Under the pieces are notes generated by a model that worked only from the letters and a program-made list of their open reading frames with translations, made no database searches and was not told the DNA's origin. From positions 1 through 9,639 of the forward strand of contig JAGAFT010000199.1 in NCBI GenBank assembly GCA_017627975.1: a stretch of DNA of 9,639 bases, given 5' to 3'. This DNA is from Oscillospiraceae bacterium (GTDB taxonomy: Bacteria > Bacillota_A > Clostridia > Oscillospirales > Oscillospiraceae). The position numbers were made by a program, and so were the translations under genes. How positions within the stretch are numbered: position 1 is the stretch's first letter; each line of letters starts with the position of its first letter. Of this stretch, positions 5,882 to 9,639 are shown one piece after another.

Positions 5882-6388
5882 ATAAGACTTTTTGTCGCCA
5901 TCGGGCTTTCGGAAGAAATGAGAGAGGCACTATGCCAGGCGCAGGAAGCCATGTACGCGCGGGGCGTGCGGGGGAATTACACCCCGGAGGAAAACCTGCA
6001 CCTGACCCTGGCCTTTCTCGGGGACTGCCCGGCTGCAGAGCCGGTGCTGGATGCGTTGAACACGGTGGTCTTCACCCCGTTCACACTCACGTTGGACGGC
6101 ATCGGCTGCTTCGGGGATCTCTGGTGGGCCGGGCTCGAGGCCTCCGCCCCGCTGAACGCTGTGGCCCGGCGTGTGCGCAGGGCCCTTGCCGAGAGCGGCA
6201 TCCCCTTTGACCGCAAGCGCTTCTCGCCCCACATCACCCTGCTCCGGAGAGCAACGAAGGATGCGGCGGGAGTCCGGCTCCCGCCGGCCGCTATGGCCGT
6301 GAGGGAGATCTCCCTCATGCGGTCGGATCGGGGGCGAAACGGCATGATCTACACGGAACTGGGGCGGGTGGAAGCCACGCAGCCATAG
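5882..6388 (+). CDS. thpR: RNA 2',3'-cyclic phosphodiesterase / 2'-5' RNA ligase family (ThpR-like)
   Basis: A 168-residue member of the 2H phosphoesterase superfamily, which opens or joins 2',3'-cyclic or 2'-5' RNA ends; the physiological substrate in bacteria is unclear. Both catalytic HxTx motifs are present: HLTLAFLG (H40, T42) and HITLLR (H117, T119). The conserved first strand, RLFVAIGLSEE, lies upstream of the first in-frame ATG (5918), so a start there would remove it. The only codon at the expected start is ATA 5882, which has GGAG (5870-5873) 8 bases upstream. No in-frame ATG, GTG or TTG exists between the stop at 5759-5761 and 5918; CTG 5858 is the only other option. I therefore place the start at the AUA, with 5918 as the conservative alternative. 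The next gene follows after 11 bases. Confidence 0.85.
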   Translation: MRLFVAIGLSEEMREALCQAQEAMYARGVRGNYTPEENLHLTLAFLGDCPAAEPVLDALNTVVFTPFTLTLDGIGCFGDLWWAGLEASAPLNAVARRVRRALAESGIPFDRKRFSPHITLLRRATKDAAGVRLPPAAMAVREISLMRSDRGRNGMIYTELGRVEATQP

Positions 6389-6399
6389 AGGAGAAACCC

Positions 6400-6984
6400 A
6401 TGAGCGAAGAACGACACATGCTGACCATGCGGCGCTTGACGGCGTTTTCCCAGGTGGAAGCGCTGTATCATGCCCGGCTGAAAAAAGACTTTTCCCGCAA
6501 CGAGCGGAGGCCCCTGGCCACCATCCGGCGCTCCTGGGAGCGGGACGCGTACGACGCCTATGTCCTGCTCGACGGGGAGGAGATCCTGGGCTATGCGTTT
6601 CTTGTCCGACTGGGAAACAACTATCTGTTCGACTATCTGGCCATTGCCGAAGAGCACCGGGACGAGGGGCTGGGTTCCCTTTTCCTGAGCCGACTGATCG
6701 ACTGCCTGAAGGACGCGGACTGCGTGGTGGGAGAAGTGGAGGATCCGGCAAAGGCCGAGGATGCGGACAGCCGGGCCCAGCGGGAGCGGAGGCTCCAATT
6801 CTATCTGCGCATCGGCTGCCGGGAGACGGAGCTGACCGCCAACGTGTACGGCGTGGACTATCGGATCCTGGAGCTCCCACGGGAAAAACCCTTCACGACG
6901 AATGAGCTGCGGGAGATCTACACGGCGCTCTACCGGAGCATTTTTTCCCCGCGGATCTTCCGCACACAGTTTCGTATCACGTGA
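6400..6984 (+). CDS. GNAT-family N-acetyltransferase
   Basis: A 194-residue acetyltransferase of the GNAT fold; the acceptor is unknown. The acetyl-CoA binding motif A is seen as YLAIAEEHRDEGLGSLFLSRL, with R87-x-x-G-x-G92 forming the pyrophosphate loop. The later segment VVGEVEDP, then RERRLQFYLRIGCRE, matches motif B of clostridial GNAT proteins where the FY-x-R-x-G element closes the fold. There is no signal peptide or membrane helix, so it is cytoplasmic. A good ribosome site GAGGAGA lies 7 bases before ATG 6400, which fixes the start. It is 11 bases after the ThpR-like gene, so the two are probably cotranscribed. Confidence 0.9.
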   Translation: MSEERHMLTMRRLTAFSQVEALYHARLKKDFSRNERRPLATIRRSWERDAYDAYVLLDGEEILGYAFLVRLGNNYLFDYLAIAEEHRDEGLGSLFLSRLIDCLKDADCVVGEVEDPAKAEDADSRAQRERRLQFYLRIGCRETELTANVYGVDYRILELPREKPFTTNELREIYTALYRSIFSPRIFRTQFRIT

Positions 6985-7008
6985 GAAAACAGCAGAAGGA
7001 AATTCACG

Positions 7009-7567
7009 ATGGAAACCTTCCGTACCAGCGAGCGAGAGGTGTGGCGGCAGTACCTGGCGGAGCACTTTGAGACGGCGGAGGAGGTCTGGTTCGTCTTTCC
7101 CGACAAAGCTTCCGGTGAGGCGAGCCTCTCCTACAACGACGCTGTGGAGGAGGCGCTCTGCTTCGGCTGGATCGACAGCACGAACCGCCGCCTGGACGAG
7201 AGCCACTGCATCCGGCGCTTCACCCCGGAAGAAGGGGAGCGCCTATTCCCAACCGAACATCGAGCGGCTGCGCTGGCTGGATGAGCGCGGCCGGATCCAT
7301 CCGAAGATCCGGGACAGCGTCCGGCCCGTTCTGGAGCGGGCCTTTGTGTTCCCGGAGGACATCCTGGCGCAGCTGCGGCCGGATGAGACCGTGTGGGCCA
7401 ATTTCCAGGGCTTTTCCGAGCCTTACAGGCGCATCCGGATCGCCAACATCGAAGCGGCGCGAAAGCGCCCGGCGGAGTTTTAAAAACGACTGACCAGCTT
7501 TGTCGAAAAGACCCGCCGGAACAAGCGGATCGTGGGCTACGGCGGGATCGAAAAGTATTATGGATGA
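7009..7567 (+). pseudogene. YdeI/OmpD-associated family protein, broken by frameshift and nonsense codon
   Basis: The N-terminal part from ATG 7009 (METFRTSERE) carries the family hallmarks VWFVFPDKASGEASLSYNDAV, then EEALCFGWIDS and RRFTP. At the C run 7223-7226 the reading frame shifts: the family sequence RKKGSAYSQPNIERLRWLDE continues in the next frame, consistent with loss of two C residues (or gain of one base). That frame proceeds through FVFPEDIL and FSEPYRRIRIANIEAARKRPAEF to TAA 7481-7483. In the same frame after the stop, KRLTSFVEKTRRNKRIVGYG and GIEKYYG then TGA 7565-7567 complete the usual C-terminus, where a GAA-to-TAA change explains the stop. Full length would be about 186 residues. 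The function of this family (linked to bacteriocin and peptide resistance in name only) is uncertain. Sequencing error could explain one lesion but less easily both. Confidence 0.88.
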
Positions 7568-7650
7568 ACAGCCAAAAAAGCGGAAGGCCGCCCGGCCCTG
7601 CGGCGCAAGACCCCGGGGCCCGGATCAAATCGAAAGCGGAGGAAGAAACC

Positions 7651-8211
7651 ATGGACCGATGGAACCCGTTTCGGGACGAAACGCTCACCAGAAAACAGGC
7701 CGTTCTGGCCGTCATGCTCATCTTCGTGGTCGCCGGGATCTCCGGCTGGGTCTATGAGGAGCTCTTTTACCGTCTGAACGACGGGTACTTCTCCTGGCGC
7801 GGCCACGGCGTGGGGCCCTGGCTGCCGATTTATGCCTTCGGAATGGTCATCCTCCTGTTTCTCACAGCGCCGGTCAAGGACAGCAAAGGGAAGACCGTGC
7901 TGGTTTGCGCCCTCGTCAGCGGCGGCTTTGAGTTTCTGGTGGGCTGGGCGATCTATCAGCTGTTCGGCGGCCTGCGCCTGTGGGACTACAACATAGAGCG
8001 CTGGAACTGGGGCAACATCGGCGGCTTCGTCTGTTTCCGGTCGGTATTGGTGTTTGCCGTGGCGGCGCCGCTTTTGATCTACACGCTGGTCCCGCTGATC
8101 GGGAAGCTGGCGAAAAAGCTCCCGGGCTGGGCCTATGGGCTGATCACCCTGGCCCCCTTTGCCCTGTTTGTCATCGACATCGTCAACGGGTATCTGATCA
8201 AGGGCCTTTGA
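7651..8211 (+). CDS. PF06541-type membrane protein (putative ABC transporter permease, CmpB-like)
   Basis: A 186-residue integral membrane protein with about five hydrophobic helices (roughly residues 17-36, 54-73, 83-104, 125-150, 158-180). The pattern GISGWVYEELFY near the first helix, GPWLPIYAFG at the second, FEFLVGWAIYQLFGGLRLWDY and GGFVCFRSVLVF matches the family labelled putative ABC transporter permease (ABC_trans_CmpB, PF06541). No ATP-binding partner is encoded nearby, and the transport role in the family name is poorly supported. The start ATG 7651 has a strong GGAGGAA site 6 bases upstream. The 83 bases between it and the pseudogene contain a GC-rich short dyad but no obvious terminator. 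Function unknown; an envelope role is a guess. Confidence 0.85.
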   Translation: MDRWNPFRDETLTRKQAVLAVMLIFVVAGISGWVYEELFYRLNDGYFSWRGHGVGPWLPIYAFGMVILLFLTAPVKDSKGKTVLVCALVSGGFEFLVGWAIYQLFGGLRLWDYNIERWNWGNIGGFVCFRSVLVFAVAAPLLIYTLVPLIGKLAKKLPGWAYGLITLAPFALFVIDIVNGYLIKGL

Positions 8212-8255
8212 GGGATTGGAGATAAACGCAGGGATCGGATGCGGAAGGAATAGAG

Positions 8256-8285
8256 GGATGCCCGGGAGCAAGCCCCGGCGCATCC
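8256..8285. other. Intergenic stem-loop
   Basis: GGATGC (8256-8261) pairs with GCATCC (8280-8285), and inner CCGGG pairs with CCCGG across a short loop with one bulge. It lies in the 130-base gap between the PF06541 gene and the DUF5655 gene. No T run follows, so it is probably not a terminator; it may protect or separate transcripts. Nothing else is recognisable in that gap. Confidence 0.4.
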
Positions 8286-8341
8286 GGCATAGGGAAATCG
8301 CTGGAAACCCAGGGGACGTCATTGGGGCGGGGAGGATGGAA

Positions 8342-8734
8342 ATGCACGCGGAAGCGTTGGACATGGACAGTCTGCTGTTTTTTGACGGGCACCGGGCCGC
8401 TCTGCCGCTGTTTGCAGCGCTGGAGGACAGGCTCTTTGCCCGGTTCCCGGAGGCGGAAAAACGGGTGCAGAAGACACAGATCACCTATTTCCACCGGCAT
8501 GTGTTCGCCTGTGTGTCTTTTGCGCGTGTAAAGCGGAAGGCGGAGCTGCCGGCGACCTGGCTGACGTTGACTCTGGGCCTGCCGTACCCCCTGGAGTCGG
8601 CGCGGGTCGCGGGGAAAACGGAGGTCTATCCCGGCCGCTGGACGACTCACATCGTCCTGGGCACCGAGGAAGAGCTGGACGAGGAGCTGCTGGGCTGGCT
8701 GGAAGAGGCCTACGCCTTTTCGGAGCGGAAATAG
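8342..8734 (+). CDS. DUF5655 family protein
   Basis: A 130-residue cytoplasmic protein. The body, from FFDGHRAALPLFAALEDRL through RVQKTQITYFHRHVFACVSF, the LTLGLPYPLES segment, KTEVYPGRWTTHIVLG and DEELLGWLEEAYAFSE, matches the single domain DUF5655, whose biochemical role is unknown; such domains often sit in small operons with DUF1801 or YdeI-like proteins, as here. The start ATG 8342 (MHAEALDMDS) is chosen because GGAGG (8331-8335) lies 6 bases upstream; ATG 8336 directly abuts that site, and the longer ORF from 8216 adds an arginine/glycine-rich non-conserved leader. The DUF1801 gene follows after 12 bases, so the two are probably cotranslated from one message. Confidence 0.87.
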   Translation: MHAEALDMDSLLFFDGHRAALPLFAALEDRLFARFPEAEKRVQKTQITYFHRHVFACVSFARVKRKAELPATWLTLTLGLPYPLESARVAGKTEVYPGRWTTHIVLGTEEELDEELLGWLEEAYAFSERK

Positions 8735-8746
8735 CGGGGGATGGCT

Positions 8747-9157
8747 ATGGACAAATGGAAATGCCCGAAGTGTGGGCGTGAGTTTCGGCGGGTCAAACAG
8801 GCCCACTACTGCGGCAGGCCGACCACCGTCGACGAATACATCGCGGCCCAGGAGGAGAGCGTCCGGCCGATGCTGCAGGAGCTGCGCGCCCTGCTGCGCC
8901 GGGCGATCCCGGAGGCGGAGGAGCGCATCTCCTGGTCGATGCCCACCTATTGGAAGGGGCAGAATCTGATCCATTTTGCCGCGGCAAAAAAGCACATCGG
9001 CCTGTATCCCGGCGGCGAGGCGACCACTGTGTTCGCCCGGGAGCTTGAGGCCCTGGATGTGAGCAAGGGCACGATCCGCCTGCCCTATGACCGGCCGCTG
9101 CCGGCGGATCTGATCACGAAAATCGCCCGGTGGTGCTATCGGGAATACGCCAAATAA
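8747..9157 (+). CDS. DUF1801 protein with N-terminal zinc ribbon
   Basis: A 136-residue protein. Residues 4-24 form a short zinc-finger-like module, KCPKCGREFRRVKQAHYC, with ligands C6, C9, H20 and C22. The rest is a DUF1801 (YdhG-type) domain: VDEYIAAQEESVRPMLQEL, IPEAEERISWSMPTYW, NLIHFAAAKKHIGLYP and the closing TIRLPYDRPLPADLITKIAR. DUF1801 is structurally related to an iron chaperone/YdhG fold, but its function is not settled. ATG 8747 is preferred over ATG 8741 because GGGGG (8736-8740) abuts 8741 and is properly spaced, 6 bases, from 8747. It shares a message with the DUF5655 gene upstream, and the monooxygenase gene follows after 26 bases. Confidence 0.88.
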   Translation: MDKWKCPKCGREFRRVKQAHYCGRPTTVDEYIAAQEESVRPMLQELRALLRRAIPEAEERISWSMPTYWKGQNLIHFAAAKKHIGLYPGGEATTVFARELEALDVSKGTIRLPYDRPLPADLITKIARWCYREYAK

Positions 9158-9183
9158 GCAGGGACAAGAAAGGAGAAAACAAA

Positions 9184-9468
9184 ATGTTGACCTGGAATGT
9201 GACCTATCATTGCAAGCAAGGACAGAGAGAGGCCTTCTATCAGGCGCTCTGCGCCCTGGGGATCCGGGACAATTCCCGGGCGGAGGCGGGCAACCTCCGC
9301 TATGATTATTTCTTCGCGGCGGAAGCCCCGGACGATCTGCTGCTGGTGGAGAGCTGGACGTGCCCGGAATGTCAGAAAGCCCACTGTGAAACGGCGCTGT
9401 TTGCCCGGCTGCAGGAGATCAAGGCCCAATACTGCACCGGTGTGGAGATCGAGAAGTTCAGCGTTTGA
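9184..9468 (+). CDS. YgiN/ABM-type putative quinol monooxygenase
   Basis: A 94-residue dimeric alpha-beta barrel protein of the antibiotic biosynthesis monooxygenase (ABM) domain family. The N-terminal strand MLTWNVTYHCKQGQREAFYQ, the central NLRYDYFFAAEAPDDLLLVESW and the AHCETALFARL helix (H67 is the conserved histidine following the E-x-W strand) follow the family order. Members oxidise quinols or aromatic polyketides without cofactors, but many small bacterial homologues have no known substrate. Cysteines are unusually frequent (C10, C23, C60, C63, C68, C84), including CPEC at 60-63. ATG 9184 has a strong AAAGGAG site; upstream in-frame ATG 9130 lies inside the DUF1801 gene. The first cysteine-rich WTCPEC segment is not a standard ABM feature. 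Confidence 0.85.
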   Translation: MLTWNVTYHCKQGQREAFYQALCALGIRDNSRAEAGNLRYDYFFAAEAPDDLLLVESWTCPECQKAHCETALFARLQEIKAQYCTGVEIEKFSV

Positions 9469-9522
9469 CCGGTGACGGACCCGGCGCGGACAGAAAATCA
9501 TGGAACAGAAGGAAATGCGCCA

Positions 9523-9639
9523 ATGAAAGCAAGCTATCATCTCCCGGGCCTGTTTGAATTTATCGATCTATACGCCGCCTTTCTGCCCCTGTACCGAAAC
9601 CACCCGGAGTACTTTTACGACTGGTGCCGGATCGGCTCG
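9523..9639 (+). CDS. N-terminal part of an unrecognised protein (partial)
   Basis: The first 39 codons of a gene running off the end. It starts at ATG 9523 with a GAAGGAA ribosome site 7 bases upstream. The sequence MKASYHLPGLFEFIDLYAAF then LPLYRNHPEYFYDWCRIGS is rich in aromatic residues and has no signal peptide; the YFYDWC segment looks conserved-domain-like, but I do not recognise the family. An 8-codon mini-ORF (ATG 9500 to TGA 9526) overlaps its start in an ATGA, which may couple their translation or be coincidence. It is 54 bases after the monooxygenase gene and probably belongs to the same row. Confidence 0.75.
   Translation, partial: MKASYHLPGLFEFIDLYAAFLPLYRNHPEYFYDWCRIGS

Noticed and set aside
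5677..6210. Plus-strand frame of 177 codons starting in the leader
   Set aside because: Very arginine/glycine-rich and overlaps the ThpR-type gene, whose frame carries both HxTx motifs.
6349..7206. Minus-strand frame of 285 codons opposite the GNAT gene
   Set aside because: Antisense to a GNAT gene with an intact acetyl-CoA motif and a good ribosome site; no domain features.
7009..7284. Reading the 5' half of the YdeI gene as a complete 91-residue protein
   Set aside because: The family sequence continues in another frame after the C run and then past a stop, so the short frame is a truncated product rather than a normal gene.
7558..8484. Minus-strand frame of 308 codons opposite the PF06541 gene
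   Set aside because: Antisense shadow lacking any recognisable motif; the plus-strand frame encodes a coherent multi-helix membrane protein.
1..9639. CRISPR array, tRNA/rRNA gene, transposase, phage or toxin-antitoxin module
   Set aside because: No regularly spaced direct repeats, no cloverleaf or rRNA-like conserved stretch, and no integrase, transposase or toxin motifs were found in any convincing frame.

Overview
The window looks like a chromosomal segment of a GC-rich member of the Bacillota, most likely a gut-type Clostridia of the Oscillospiraceae kind. This is inferred from the protein families, their wording, the strong GGAGG-type ribosome binding sites and the high GC. No rRNA, tRNA, CRISPR, phage or transposase gene is visible, so the taxonomic call rests on protein style alone.

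Layout: (i) 1-126 is the tail of an unrecognised plus-strand gene, followed by a hairpin (198-231) that can end transcription from both sides. (ii) 340-2091, minus strand, encodes a Na+/phosphate symporter of the NptA type with a C-terminal PhoU domain. (iii) Divergent from it, across about 140 bp holding a clear extended -10 promoter and a possible Pho box, lies a PhoB-like response regulator (2232-2909) overlapping by 4 bp a PhoR-like histidine kinase (2906-4231). (iv) Next is an ECF sigma factor (4293-4781) overlapping by 4 bp a membrane protein with a PepSY-like outer domain (4778-5323), probably its anti-sigma factor. A textbook ECF-type promoter (TGTAAC, 16 bp, CGTC) overlaps the kinase stop codon, so this pair is probably self-activated. 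Two consecutive hairpins close this block.

(v) 5414-5881 has no convincing gene. It holds a GC-rich, strongly folding block (about 5436-5640) with interleaved inverted repeats, then an AT-rich palindrome abutting a perfect TATAAT, then a long leader. (vi) From 5882 to the end runs a same-strand row of small genes: a 2H RNA ligase/cyclic phosphodiesterase (ThpR type) that appears to start at AUA, a GNAT acetyltransferase, a YdeI/OmpD-associated pseudogene broken by a frameshift and a nonsense codon, a PF06541 membrane protein, a DUF5655 protein, a zinc-ribbon DUF1801 protein, a YgiN/ABM-type monooxygenase, and the first 39 codons of an unrecognised gene.

How they work together: the left half reads as a phosphate or envelope sensing module in which a phosphate transporter with its PhoU regulator, a PhoR/PhoB pair and an ECF sigma/anti-sigma pair lie side by side. 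The right half is an accessory row of small enzymes and domains of unknown function with no evident common pathway. The most notable items are the ECF autoregulatory promoter built over the kinase stop codon, the interleaved inverted repeats at 5497-5573, the AUA start of the ThpR gene and the doubly broken YdeI gene. I did not find a clearly new defence or mobile system.
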